A stretch of 64,000 bases of DNA from Hamadaea tsunoensis DSM 44101 (GCF_000428945.1 NZ_AUAX01000036.1:29095-93094), one strand, 5' to 3'; numbered from the stretch's first letter, positions 41,537 to 50,431 are shown. Program-made: numbers and translations. Notes: generated by a model from the sequence alone, not told the origin.

Positions 41537-43975
41537 ATGGCACCACCTCTCAACCGGCGGCAGCTGCTCGGCGCGGCGGGCGTCACGGCCGGAACCGCGG
41601 CGGCGGCGACCCTGCCCGCGGTCGTCCGCGACCTGCTGGCCGCATCCTCCACAGTGGAGGCAGGTTCGGGCACCATCGCCGACGTCGAGCACGTCGTCGT
41701 CTTCATGCAGGAGAACCGGTCGTTCGACCACTACTTCGGTACGCTGAAAGGCGTACGCGGGTTCGGCGACCCGACGGCCGTCGCGCAGACCAACGGCAAC
41801 TCCGTGTTCCAGCAGCCGTCCGGAACGGGGACCCGGCTGCCGTGGCGGATGAACACCACGACGACGAGCGGGGCCTGCGCGGCCGACCTCGACCACAGCT
41901 TCTCCGGCCTGCACACGGTGTGGAACGCGGGCAAGCACGACCAGTGGGTCAACCACATGGGCGCCGAGACGATGGGCTACTTCACCCGCGCGGACATGGG
42001 CTTCTACTATGCCCTGGCCGACGCGTTCACGGTGTGCGACAACAACTTCTGCTCGGTGATGGGCCCGACCAACCCGAACCGGCTCTACCTGTTCAGCGGC
42101 ACGGCCAACGGCACGACCACCAACACCGTCCCGTCGGCCGGCTTCACCTGGACCACGTACGCCGAGCGCCTGCAGGCGGCCGGGATCACGTGGAAGGTGT
42201 ACCAGGAGAACAACAACTACGACGACAACGCGTTGGCGTGGTTCAAGAACTTCAGGAGCGCCAAGGCCGGCCAGCCGCTCTACGACCGGGGCATGGTGAA
42301 GCAGAGCGACATGGTGGCCGCCTTCGGCAACGACATCGCCGCCGGTACGCTCCCGCAGGTCTCCTGGATCGTCGCGGCGGACTTCCTCTCCGAGCACCCC
42401 GCGTGGCCGCCCGCGAAGGGCCAGGACCTCTGCGCCCGGCTGCTGGCGAAGCTGGCCGCCAACCCCGCGGTGTGGGCGAAGACCGTCTTCATCCTCAACT
42501 ACGACGAGAACGACGGCTTCTTCGACCACATGCCGCCGCCGGCCGCCCCGAACTCCACCAGCCAGGGACAGTCCACAGTGTCCACCACCGGCGAGTTCTC
42601 CGGCACGACGCCGATGGGGCTGGGGCATCGCGTACCGATGGTGATCGTGTCGCCGTTCTCGCGGGGCGGATTCGTCTGCTCCGAACTGTTCGACCACACC
42701 TCCGTCATCCGGTTCCTGGAGAAGCGGTTCGGCGTACAGGAGCCGAACATCAGCGCATGGCGGCGGGCGGTCTGCGGTGACCTCACCTCCGCGCTCGACT
42801 TCACCACCCCGAACACCGCGTGGCCGAGCCTGCCCGACACCAGCGGCTACCCCGCGCAGTCCGACACCCAGTGCTCCACGCTGCCCGCGCCTACCGCGCC
42901 GGCCACCCAGAGCCGGCCCACGCAGGAATCGGGTACGCGTCCCGCCCGTGCCCTGCCCTACACCCTGACCGCGTCCGGGCGGGTCGCGAGCGACAACTTC
43001 TGGATCGACTTCGCGAACACCGGCACGGCGGGAGCGCACTTCTACGTCTACGCGAACAAGTACCGCACCGACGGACCCTGGCGGTACACGGTCGAGGCGG
43101 GCAAGACGCTGTCGGACTACTGGCAGGCCGGTACGCCGACCGGCGCGTACGACCTGAACGTCCACAGCCCCAACGGTTTCCTGCGCCGGTTCGCGGGCAA
43201 CCGGGTGACCGCGACGACGGCGGGCAACGCGAATCCGGAAGTGACGCTGCGCTACTCGACGGCCGAGGGAAGGGTCTACCTGACGATGAAGAACAGCGGC
43301 GGCGCGGCGTGCACGGTCACGATCACCGCCAACCGCTACCGGACCGACGGCCCGTGGACCTACTCCGTCGGCGCGGGCGCGACGGTCGAGGACTACTGGA
43401 CGGTCACCGGCGCGAACAACTGGTACGACCTGACCGCGACGGCGAACACCACCGACGGCTTCGTACGCCGATTCGCCGGCCACCTGGAGACCGGCGCGGC
43501 GAGCACCTCGGATCCGTCGCTGGGCGCCACCACGACCACGCCGGGCGCCCTGCCCGCGACGGTGAGGTACTACGACAGCCAGGAGACGCAGGGCGAGAAC
43601 GGTGCGGCGGTCAACGCGGTCGACGGCTCTTCCTCGACGATCTGGCACACCCAGTGGTACGCCGCCACCGCCGCCCTGCCGCACGAGATCCAGCTCGACC
43701 TCGGCGCGTCGAAGACGGTGACCGGACTGGGCTACACGCCCCGGCAGGACGGCGGTGCGAACGGCCGCGTCGGGCAGTACGAGATCTACCTGTCGGCGGA
43801 CGGCAGCACGTGGGGCACGGCCGTCGCCACGGGCACGTTCCCGGACTCGGCCGCCGCCCAGCAGGTCACGTGGACCGGCCGGACCGCCCGCTACGTACGC
43901 CTCCGGGCGCTCACCGAGGCGGGCGGCCGCGGCCAGTGGACGTCGGCGGCCGAGGTCACCGCGCTCGGTTACTGA
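41537..43975 (+). CDS. Tat-exported phospholipase C with C-terminal F5/8 type C domain
   Basis: 812 residues. Twin-arginine signal NRRQLLGAAGVTAGTAAAAT (Arg7-Arg8). Phosphoesterase/phospholipase C catalytic domain: EHVVVFMQENRSFDHYFGTL near 51-70, MGPTNPNRLYLFSGT, ILNYDENDGFFDHMPPP, and LGHRVPMVIVSPFSRGG. Two DUF756 beta domains (about 472-555 and 560-650), then a discoidin-like F5/8 domain (about 675-812) that would bind glycans or membranes; a discoidin tail is unusual here. Phosphate scavenging under PhoP control fits the upstream PHO box. Ends seven bases into the convergent VOC gene. Confidence 0.92.
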   Translation: MAPPLNRRQLLGAAGVTAGTAAAATLPAVVRDLLAASSTVEAGSGTIADVEHVVVFMQENRSFDHYFGTLKGVRGFGDPTAVAQTNGNSVFQQPSGTGTRLPWRMNTTTTSGACAADLDHSFSGLHTVWNAGKHDQWVNHMGAETMGYFTRADMGFYYALADAFTVCDNNFCSVMGPTNPNRLYLFSGTANGTTTNTVPSAGFTWTTYAERLQAAGITWKVYQENNNYDDNALAWFKNFRSAKAGQPLYDRGMVKQSDMVAAFGNDIAAGTLPQVSWIVAADFLSEHPAWPPAKGQDLCARLLAKLAANPAVWAKTVFILNYDENDGFFDHMPPPAAPNSTSQGQSTVSTTGEFSGTTPMGLGHRVPMVIVSPFSRGGFVCSELFDHTSVIRFLEKRFGVQEPNISAWRRAVCGDLTSALDFTTPNTAWPSLPDTSGYPAQSDTQCSTLPAPTAPATQSRPTQESGTRPARALPYTLTASGRVASDNFWIDFANTGTAGAHFYVYANKYRTDGPWRYTVEAGKTLSDYWQAGTPTGAYDLNVHSPNGFLRRFAGNRVTATTAGNANPEVTLRYSTAEGRVYLTMKNSGGAACTVTITANRYRTDGPWTYSVGAGATVEDYWTVTGANNWYDLTATANTTDGFVRRFAGHLETGAASTSDPSLGATTTTPGALPATVRYYDSQETQGENGAAVNAVDGSSSTIWHTQWYAATAALPHEIQLDLGASKTVTGLGYTPRQDGGANGRVGQYEIYLSADGSTWGTAVATGTFPDSAAAQQVTWTGRTARYVRLRALTEAGGRGQWTSAAEVTALGY

Positions 43976-44664
43976 TCCTGTCGCGCGCCTGGCAGGGGTG
44001 AGACCGCATCGCGCCCCTGCCAGGTGCAGATGCAGACCTCGTTGCCCTCGGGGTCGGCGTAGACCCAGAAGAGGGGAGCTTCGTCGCCGTAGACCAGCGT
44101 GCCCCCGGCCGCCTCGATCGCGGCCATCCGCTCGGCGGCCTCGTCGTGCGGCACGTTGATGTCGAAATGGATCCGGTTGCGCTGCGGGCGTGGCGCGTCC
44201 ATCTGCTGGAACCAGACCGGCGGACCCTGTCCGAACGGATCGGCGAGCGACCCGTCCCCGGCCGGATGCGGCACATACGCGAGCGCCGCCGCCCAGAACG
44301 GCCGCACCGCCTCGATGTCCAGCGCGTCGATCGCGATCTCCAACTCCTGCACGCCCCGGGGATCGCCCACGCCTTCGGTCGTGAGCCCGAGCCGGGCGAG
44401 GGCGGTCGTGATCCGCGCGGCCGCCTCGGTCTCGGCGGTGGTCACACCCACGGCCCAGTCGCCCAAGGTGATCAATGCCCGATCGGCGCGCAGGTCGATC
44501 CCGAGCACCGTGGGCCCGGCGGCCTCGATGGCCACCGGAGCCGCGGCGGCGGCTTCGGCCAGGGACTTCACCGGCACGGCCGTATGAAGGCGGCCCAGCA
44601 TGTACCGCCACCCGATGCCGGCCACCGCGTCCGAGGCGGCCCGCCTGCTCAGAACATCCGTCAT
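43969..44664 (-). CDS. Pterin-dehydratase-like/VOC (glyoxalase) fusion protein
   Basis: 231 residues. The N-terminal roughly 105 residues (IGWRYMLGRLHTAVPVKSLA, ALITLGDWAVGVTTAETEAA) resemble pterin-4a-carbinolamine dehydratase. The catalytic H-H-P-D motif is not present, so this part is probably not active as PCD. The C-terminal roughly 115 residues form a VOC beta-alpha-beta module (LEIAIDALDIEAVRPFWAAA, RIHFDINVPHDEAAERMAAI, VYADPEGNEVCICTW). The fusion is recurrent in actinobacteria; function unknown. Confidence 0.86.
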   Translation of the reverse strand: MTDVLSRRAASDAVAGIGWRYMLGRLHTAVPVKSLAEAAAAAPVAIEAAGPTVLGIDLRADRALITLGDWAVGVTTAETEAAARITTALARLGLTTEGVGDPRGVQELEIAIDALDIEAVRPFWAAALAYVPHPAGDGSLADPFGQGPPVWFQQMDAPRPQRNRIHFDINVPHDEAAERMAAIEAAGGTLVYGDEAPLFWVYADPEGNEVCICTWQGRDAVSPLPGARQDQ

Positions 44665-44916
44665 GCCGCCATCCTGCCCGGCCGGTCTGACAGATCCGGT
44701 TCACCCCAGATCTTGAAGATCACAAAACCCGCGAGAAAGTAGCCACCGAGAGAGTTTCGTCAACCGAAAAGACGATCCCATGTGACAGTCGGTCCTGTCG
44801 TGGACGCGTTCGGCCGGACCCCCTCCTGACCCGGCAGGTCGATGGTGGCCGCGCCGCGGTGGTGTCACGATCGAGGAGCACGTGAACACCGACGCGGCGG
44901 GAGGCTGGTGATCATC

Positions 44917-45228
44917 ATGGCGGCAACGAGGTTCGGCGCACTGGCGGCCAAGGTGAAGGGCTGGCTGCGCAAGGCCGGCGCGGACGACACGCAGTGGATG
45001 AGTGCCCCGGGCACCGTGATCTCGCAGACCGAACCTCACCGGTCGGCGGAGAAGCAGCTGCACCTGCGCGTGCAGTTCGCCACGATCAAGGGGCAGATCG
45101 TCGTCTTCGAGGACGACGTCGACCGCGAGCAGCTCGGCCACGACCGCTCGGTACGCGTCATGTACGACCCGGCGACGCCGTCCGACGCCCGGGTGCTCAC
45201 CCGGCCGTTGAGCTCGTCGCGTCGCTGA
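44917..45228 (+). CDS. Small DUF3592-like protein
   Basis: 103 residues from ATG 44917 (MAATRFGALAAKVKGWLRKA); GTG 44908 is an alternative nearer to GGGAGG. A basic helix is followed by a beta-rich segment, SAPGTVISQTEPH, LHLRVQFATIKGQIVVFEDD and RSVRVMYDPATPSDARVLT, similar to the soluble domain of DUF3592 proteins. No membrane helix. The last 32 bp overlap the convergent DUF885 gene. The 250 bp upstream hold no further gene. Confidence 0.7.
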   Translation: MAATRFGALAAKVKGWLRKAGADDTQWMSAPGTVISQTEPHRSAEKQLHLRVQFATIKGQIVVFEDDVDREQLGHDRSVRVMYDPATPSDARVLTRPLSSSRR

Positions 45229-46864
45229 CCGCCCGGTCGACCAGGGCCGCCAGCGTGGTCAGCGGCACGGCCCCGTTGCCCAGCACCACGTCGTGGTACG
45301 CCTTCAGGTCGAAGCCCGGACCGAGGGCGGCCGCCATCCGGTCGCGCAGCTGCTCGATGCGTACCTTGCCGACCATGTAGGCCAGGGCCTGTCCGGGGCA
45401 CGCGATGTAGCGGTCGACCTCGTTGGTGACGTTGCGGGTCGACAGGGCCGTGTTGTCGAGCATGTAGTCGATCGCCCGCTGCCGGGACCAGCCGAACGCG
45501 TGGATGCCCGTGTCGACCACCAGCCGGCAGGCCCGCCAGGCGTCGAACGAGACCATGCCGAGCCGTGACTCCTCGCTCGTGTAGAGGCCCATGCGGTCGG
45601 CGAGGCGCTCCGCGTACAGGCCCCAGCCCTCGCCGTGGGCGGTCACGTAGCCGAGCCGGCGGTAGTCGGGCACCCCGGTCAGCCGCTGCGCGGCGGCGAT
45701 CTGCAGGTGGTGGCCGGGCACGCTCTCGTGGAACGCCAGCGCCTCGTACTCGAACCGGGTCCGGGCCGTCGGGTGGCTCGTGTTGATCACGTGTGCGCCC
45801 GCCCGCCGGCCGTCCGCGGAGGGCGGCTGGTAGTAGCCGAGCACCGAGTTCTCGGCCTCGGCCGCGTCCATGACGCGTACCTCGCAGGGGGCGGTGTCGT
45901 AGTCGCGGAACCAGTCCGGCACCGACGCCTCCGCGCGCCGCAGCGCCGTCGTCACCGCCTCGACGATCTCCTCGCCGGTCGCGAACCGCAGCGCCGGATC
46001 GTTGCGCAGCCGCTGCAGCACCTCGTCGGTGTCGGTCGTGCCGAGCACCCGCCCGCCCAGCTCCGCGAACTCCTCGCGGAGCTGTGCGACAAGGCGTACA
46101 CCCATGGTGTGGATCTCTTCGGGGCCCAAGTCCGTGGTGGTGTGCGCGCGGACCTCGGCGAGGTAGCCCGCGTCGCCCGCGGGCACGTGGCAGACCCCGG
46201 CCTCGTCCTCGCCGCGGCCCGCCGGCAGCAGGTGCGCGGCGAGCAGCCCGCGGTAGCGGCGCAGAGCGGGCCGGACCACCGTCGTGACGAGTTCCTCCGC
46301 GCCGCTCACGGCGACCATCGGGTCGCTCTTCAGATCACTGCGGAGGTACGCGTCGATCTGCGCGACGGCCTGCGTCACGCCGAGGGCGGTGGGGGTGCGG
46401 CCGTCGGCGAGCGCGTCGAGGTGGCGCTGCCCGCGCCGGTCGAGGTACTCGCCGAGCCCGCCGAGCCGCCGCAGGTACGCGGCGTCGGCCTCGGGTGTCC
46501 CCAGTGGAGCGGCGGGCAGCGTGCCGACGAGCAGCGGTACGACGCCGGCGATGGAGGCGCTGACGGCGATCTCGGACAGGCCGGAGGCGAGCTGGCCGAT
46601 CTCGCCGGCGAGCGTCCCGGACAGCACGCTGTGATCCACGCGGTCGCCGTCGCCGAGCGTGGCCGGGTCGATCGCGGCGAGTTCGGCGGCGAGGCCCTCG
46701 AAGGTCGCCCGCAACCGGTCGTCGGCGGCCCGGCTCGGATCCGGGACCTGGTCATCGTACCCGGCCACGCCGAACACGGTCGCGCCGAAGGGGTCGGCCT
46801 CGTTGCGCGCGCGGAAGTACGCCTCACCCAGCGCGGTGACGCGGGTGCTCTCAGTGCTCTCCAT
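45197..46864 (-). CDS. DUF885 family metallopeptidase-like protein
   Basis: 555 residues, no signal peptide. DUF885 proteins are predicted zinc carboxypeptidases: the zinc motif HESVPGHH spans residues 379-386, preceded by NTSHPTARTRFEYEALAF and followed by HGEGWGLYAERLADRMGLYT, with DTGIHAFGWSRQRAIDYM further on. Full-length, cytosolic; activity inferred. Convergent overlap of 32 bp with the small gene at 44917. Confidence 0.9.
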   Translation of the reverse strand: MESTESTRVTALGEAYFRARNEADPFGATVFGVAGYDDQVPDPSRAADDRLRATFEGLAAELAAIDPATLGDGDRVDHSVLSGTLAGEIGQLASGLSEIAVSASIAGVVPLLVGTLPAAPLGTPEADAAYLRRLGGLGEYLDRRGQRHLDALADGRTPTALGVTQAVAQIDAYLRSDLKSDPMVAVSGAEELVTTVVRPALRRYRGLLAAHLLPAGRGEDEAGVCHVPAGDAGYLAEVRAHTTTDLGPEEIHTMGVRLVAQLREEFAELGGRVLGTTDTDEVLQRLRNDPALRFATGEEIVEAVTTALRRAEASVPDWFRDYDTAPCEVRVMDAAEAENSVLGYYQPPSADGRRAGAHVINTSHPTARTRFEYEALAFHESVPGHHLQIAAAQRLTGVPDYRRLGYVTAHGEGWGLYAERLADRMGLYTSEESRLGMVSFDAWRACRLVVDTGIHAFGWSRQRAIDYMLDNTALSTRNVTNEVDRYIACPGQALAYMVGKVRIEQLRDRMAAALGPGFDLKAYHDVVLGNGAVPLTTLAALVDRAVSDATSSTAG

Positions 46865-46902
46865 GAAGAGTGAGCCTATAGAGGTTTAGGAGGATCTCTG
46901 TA

Positions 46903-48039
46903 GTGCCGTTTTCTAGGGTGCGGCCCATGCATCGTGCTTCTCTCGCCGCCCTGCTCGTGCTGGGTGTGGCCGGGGCTCTCGTCGCCGACGTTCCGGCGTA
47001 CGCGAACCGGGTCAACGCCACCTGCGCGAACACGACGGCCGACGCGGCCACCATCCAGTCGGCGATCACCTCCTCGGCCGCCGGGGACGAGATCGTCATC
47101 AAGGGCCCCTGCCTGCTCAACGCCACCGTCAAGCTGCTCGACGACCGGACCTACCGGGGCGACGGCACGGCGACGACCCTCAAGCAGGCCAACGGCGCGA
47201 ACCTCGCGGCCATGCTCGCCTCGGAGTCCTGGGTGGACAACGACACGTGGGTGTCGGCCGGCGTACGCGTCGAGCGGCTCACCCTCGACGGCAACCGCGC
47301 CAACAACACCGGCACCGTGCCGCTGATGCTGCGTACCTGGGACAGCCGGGTCTACGACGTGCGGGTCTTCAACGCACCGAGCGACGGCATCCGGGTCTCC
47401 TCGCTCTCCAAGAACGGCACGCACCTGACCAACACGATGGTCAACTCGATCATCAGCGACGTCTACATCGAGGGCACCGGCGGCGCGGGCGTACGCGTCG
47501 TGGACCCGGACAACTACGTCACCGACTGGGTACTCGAACGCAGCTGGATCTCGGGCGTCGGCACGAGCGGCGTCGACCTCGACAACTCGGCCGGCTGGCA
47601 GGTACGCGATCTGCACATCTACGGCGTACCGGTGCACGCGATCAATGCGAACCGCTGCTACAACACCGGCATCCACGACAACTACATCGAGGACTACGGT
47701 GCGCAGGGCACCGCCGGCTCGACCTACTTCGGCATCCGCTGCGTCCTGCAGGGCGACGTGCCGAGCACGATCGCGGGCAACAAGGTCAACCAGCTCGGGA
47801 CGCTGCCGTCGACCGGGAACTTCGTCGGCATCGGCCTCGACGGCGTGAACTACTCGACCGGCTACGCGTCCGTCACGGGCAACGCGGTCGTCGGCACGAG
47901 CACGACCCGGGAGACCGGCCTCGCGTACGCCAAGGGCAGCGGAACGGCGCTCGTGGTGACGTCGACGGGCAACCTGGTGGCCCGCGTCGGCACCGCCCGC
48001 TCCGTCGGCACCGGCGTCACAGTCACCGCAGGGCAGTGA
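46903..48039 (+). CDS. Secreted right-handed beta-helix protein
   Basis: 378 residues. AGGAGG at 46888-46893 supports GTG 46903. The signal peptide LAALLVLGVAGALVADVPAY ends near residue 35. Parallel beta-helix repeats with Asn/Asp ladders: RVERLTLDGNRANNTGTVPL, NAPSDGIRVSSLSKNG, ISDVYIEGTGGAGVRVVD, ISGVGTSGVDLDN, NRCYNTGIHDNYIEDYG, VTGNAVVGTSTTRETG. The opening (ADAATIQSAITSSAAGDEIV) is as in pectate-lyase-3-like or exopolysaccharide depolymerase folds. Substrate and catalysis not identifiable. Confidence 0.85.
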   Translation: MPFSRVRPMHRASLAALLVLGVAGALVADVPAYANRVNATCANTTADAATIQSAITSSAAGDEIVIKGPCLLNATVKLLDDRTYRGDGTATTLKQANGANLAAMLASESWVDNDTWVSAGVRVERLTLDGNRANNTGTVPLMLRTWDSRVYDVRVFNAPSDGIRVSSLSKNGTHLTNTMVNSIISDVYIEGTGGAGVRVVDPDNYVTDWVLERSWISGVGTSGVDLDNSAGWQVRDLHIYGVPVHAINANRCYNTGIHDNYIEDYGAQGTAGSTYFGIRCVLQGDVPSTIAGNKVNQLGTLPSTGNFVGIGLDGVNYSTGYASVTGNAVVGTSTTRETGLAYAKGSGTALVVTSTGNLVARVGTARSVGTGVTVTAGQ

Positions 48040-48041
48040 CC

Positions 48042-48791
48042 CTACTCAATGGGTATCCGGTAGAGGAGTTCGTAGCGGCCGGCGTCGAGCACGATGTCGG
48101 CCGTCTCCACCGGTACGCCCGCCGCGAAGTAGGTCCGCCGGATCACGAGCACGTATCCGCCCCGCTGCGGCAGTTCCAGCCCGGCGAGCTCCGTCTCGTC
48201 CGCCGCCCGCCACGTGACGCGCTCCTCGGCGTCGTCCACGCGTACGCCGATGTGGTCCATCCGCGCGACGACGCCGACGGCCGCGCCCTCCTCGGGACGC
48301 TCGACGGAGGTGCCCCGGGTGACGGCCAGCGGTTCCCACGAGGTGGCCAGCTGCACGGGATGGCCGTCGGCGAGATAGCGGTAGCGCGTACGCATCACCG
48401 GATCGCCGGGTTCGATCGCGAGCCGGGCCGCCACCTCCTCGGTCGCGGCCTCCTCGGCGCTGTCGGACTCCCAGCCGCCCTGCTGCCCGCCCGCGGCCGC
48501 GTCCCGCGCGAACGGCGAAGCGCTGCCCGACTCTGTACGCTGCTGCCGGCCGTTCGATCGGCGTACCAGGCGGCGGGCGTCGCGTACGTAGACGCCGGAA
48601 CCCGACCGCCCCTCGATCAGCCCCTCGCGGGCCAGGATCGCGAGCGCGTTGCGGACGATCGTGCTGGAGACCGCGTACCGCTCCATGAGCCGGGCGAGCG
48701 AGGGCAGCCGGTCGGCGGCGCGCAGCTGCCCGGAGACGATTTTCGCGCGGAGGTCGGAGGCGATACGCAGGTACGCGGGGAGTTCGGACAT
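48042..48791 (-). CDS. GntR-family regulator (HutC/UTRA type)
   Basis: 249 residues from ATG 48791 (MSELPAYLRIASDLRAKIVS). The winged helix comprises LRAADRLPSLARLMERYAVS, STIVRNALAILAREGLIEGR and SGSGVYVRD. The UTRA effector domain covers about 110-249 (EPGDPVMRTRYRYLADGHPV, MDHIGVRVDDAEERVTWRA, GYVLVIRRTYFAAGVPVETA). Adjacent to a long inverted repeat (48844-48883) and divergent from a small Cys-rich gene. Effector unknown. Confidence 0.88.
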   Translation of the reverse strand: MSELPAYLRIASDLRAKIVSGQLRAADRLPSLARLMERYAVSSTIVRNALAILAREGLIEGRSGSGVYVRDARRLVRRSNGRQQRTESGSASPFARDAAAGGQQGGWESDSAEEAATEEVAARLAIEPGDPVMRTRYRYLADGHPVQLATSWEPLAVTRGTSVERPEEGAAVGVVARMDHIGVRVDDAEERVTWRAADETELAGLELPQRGGYVLVIRRTYFAAGVPVETADIVLDAGRYELLYRIPIE

Positions 48792-48843
48792 GGATGGCCG
48801 TCCCTTCCGGCGGGGACTTTCCATTGGAGCATCGAGCGGATCT

Positions 48844-48883
48844 TATGCACAAGGTTTCTTGTCAGGCTCTAACCTTGTGCATA
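48844..48883. promoter_or_regulatory. 13-bp inverted repeat, probable GntR operator
   Basis: TATGCACAAGGTT (48844-48856) and its exact complement AACCTTGTGCATA (48871-48883), 14-bp spacer, in the divergent gap between the GntR gene and the Cys-rich gene. It likely represses both. Confidence 0.8.
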
Positions 48884-48909
48884 GGCTCCAGCCAAAGAGG
48901 AGGGCGGTC

Positions 48910-49086
48910 ATGGCCGAACGTTGCCAGTGCTTCCACGACGGCCGTTTCAGCTGGTACCAGTGCCCGCGCGAAATGAGCGGGGTACGGACGGCGGACGGCC
49001 GGTCGGTGTGTGCCGAGTGCCAGCGCTGCGACATCAGCCGGTTGCCCGATCATCAACTGGCCCTGGACGCCGTCGCCCACCCGTGA
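48910..49086 (+). CDS. Small Cys-rich (zinc-ribbon-like) protein
   Basis: 58 residues from ATG 48910 with AGAGGAGG upstream. MAERCQCFHDGRFSWYQCPR, then GRSVCAECQRCDISRLPDHQ. Six Cys, in CxC and CxxCxxC-like groupings, plus His suggest one or two metal sites; no signal peptide. Its regulation appears tied to the divergent GntR repressor by the inverted repeat at 48844. Family not recognised. It could be a regulator, redox or metal-handling peptide. Confidence 0.72.
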   Translation: MAERCQCFHDGRFSWYQCPREMSGVRTADGRSVCAECQRCDISRLPDHQLALDAVAHP

Positions 49087-49142
49087 CCCCCGGGCGGGCT
49101 GATCGACCGCCGGGGCGCTGGTTCGGCTACTAGGTTGAGAAC

Positions 49143-49700
49143 ATGGACGTCTCGATCGTGCCCATGGACCTCGACCACCTGCGCCAGGTACGCGACCTCG
49201 GCCTGCGGGTCTTCGACGTCACCGTCAAGCCCTACACCTCCTGGTCGCTGACGACGATCGCCGAACACCTCGACAGCGTCGACCAGCCCGGCATCGCGTC
49301 GGCCTGCTGGGTCGCGCTCGACGGGGACACCGTCGTCGGCTTCGTGCTCGGCTCCATGACGTTCGAACTGCGCGACGACTGGGCGTACCTGGAGTGGATC
49401 GCCGTCTCGCCCGACCACCAGGGCCAGGGCATCGCCCGCCGGCTCGTCGAAGCCTGCTGCACAGCGCTCTTCGCCGTCGGCGCGACCCGCGTCGTCACCG
49501 ACGTCGAGGCCTCGAACACGGCCTCGGCGACCCTCATGACCCGCAGCGGCTTCACTCCCGCCGCCACGGTCACCCTCTTCGTCCGCCCCAACCCCGATGC
49601 CCCGGAAGACGACAGGTCCGCGGCGGGTGTGTCCTCCTCACGTCGGTCGCTCGTCCGCTCCGGCCGCCTCGTCGGCGACAATCTCCCAAGATCATTTTAA
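49143..49700 (+). CDS. GNAT N-acetyltransferase
   Basis: 185 residues. GNAT core: VALDGDTVVGFVLGSMTFEL, AYLEWIAVSPDHQGQGIARR (acetyl-CoA pyrophosphate loop Q-G-Q-G-I-A) and TDVEASNTASATLMTRSGFT. The functional domain ends near residue 150. The terminal codons (PRSF-stop) are formed by the first bases of the 932-bp repeat block (CCAAGATCATTTTAA), so the native C-terminus was probably replaced by the insertion. Substrate unknown. Confidence 0.88.
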   Translation: MDVSIVPMDLDHLRQVRDLGLRVFDVTVKPYTSWSLTTIAEHLDSVDQPGIASACWVALDGDTVVGFVLGSMTFELRDDWAYLEWIAVSPDHQGQGIARRLVEACCTALFAVGATRVVTDVEASNTASATLMTRSGFTPAATVTLFVRPNPDAPEDDRSAAGVSSSRRSLVRSGRLVGDNLPRSF

Positions 49701-49766
49701 GGGCGCTTTGTCCAGGGCCCGTCGATCTCACCTCCGCTCCTCCCGCGGGAGACCGTTCCGCCCGAC

Positions 49767-49832
49767 GATCTTGCGCGAATGCCTCGAATTTCGTCCGGAA
49801 TGCTGGAAATGCCCGGACATTCGCGCAAGATC
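49767..49832. repeat. P3 palindrome, copy 3
   Basis: Perfect 15-bp arms GATCTTGCGCGAATG / CATTCGCGCAAGATC. The centre CCTCGAATTTCGTCCGGAAT is nearly the reverse complement of the centre at 50447-50482, so the two copies are inverted. Confidence 0.92.
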
Positions 49833-49914
49833 GCCGGACGCATCGACGATCAGGACCGCCGCCCGATCCCGGTCCCGCCCGACCTCGGTCCCGCCCGACC
49901 TCGGCCCGGGTCAG

Positions 49915-50382
49915 CCTTTGTCGCGACTGTCCGATATGGGTGCTGGGTGGTGGGCCGGAGGGGTGATCGTTTACGGCTCAGGTGTAAAGCAGCCACCGAT
50001 CGCATGATCGTTTACGGTTCTAGAGCACGCTGCCCGCCCTCAGCTACACCTGACGCGTAAACGATCATGCAGATCGGGCCGGATTTACACCCCACCCGTC
50101 ATCGATCAAGAAATCGGCGACCCCGGTCCACCTGCCGGAAGATCCTTCCCGCATCACAGGAGGTGGTCGATGATCAAGCAGCTTGAGCGTGATCCACAGC
50201 GGTAGAGATGTCAAACCCGCCCTCGCCCAAGATTCACAGCGCCCCACATGTAGCAGACCGCCCCCTACCTACATCCCAGCCGTAGTGGATCGAGGGAACA
50301 GGCCCGAAAACTACATCCCAGCCGCAAACGATCACCAGCGAGCCGGCCCACCCAACCCCGTACCGGACAGTCACGACAAAGC
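49915..50382. repeat. T-bounded P4 composite element, copy 3 (468 bp)
   Basis: Termini CTTTGTCGCGACTGTCCGAT and complement with about three mismatches in 25. Inner P4 arms GCATGATCGTTTACG (50002-50016) and CGTAAACGATCATGC (50056-50070) are perfect. Then AAGAAATCGGCGACC, GTGATCCACAGCGGTAGAGA, ACATCCCAGCCGTAGTGGAT and ACATCCCAGCCGCAAACGAT. Confidence 0.9.
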
Positions 50383-50431
50383 CCGGGGTGGGCCGACCAC
50401 GGCCGCGGCATGACCGCGGCCCGAGTCCGAC

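Noticed and set aside
2172..41660. TCCACAGTGG-type words (2171, 7152, 41648) as a possible DnaA or chromosome-segregation motif
   Set aside because: Too few copies in this window to judge, and they do not match the DnaA box (TTGTCCACA) well.
41438..44704. 1088-codon minus-strand frame opposite the phospholipase gene
   Set aside because: Arg/Gly-rich shadow overlapping two recognised genes; no domain visible.
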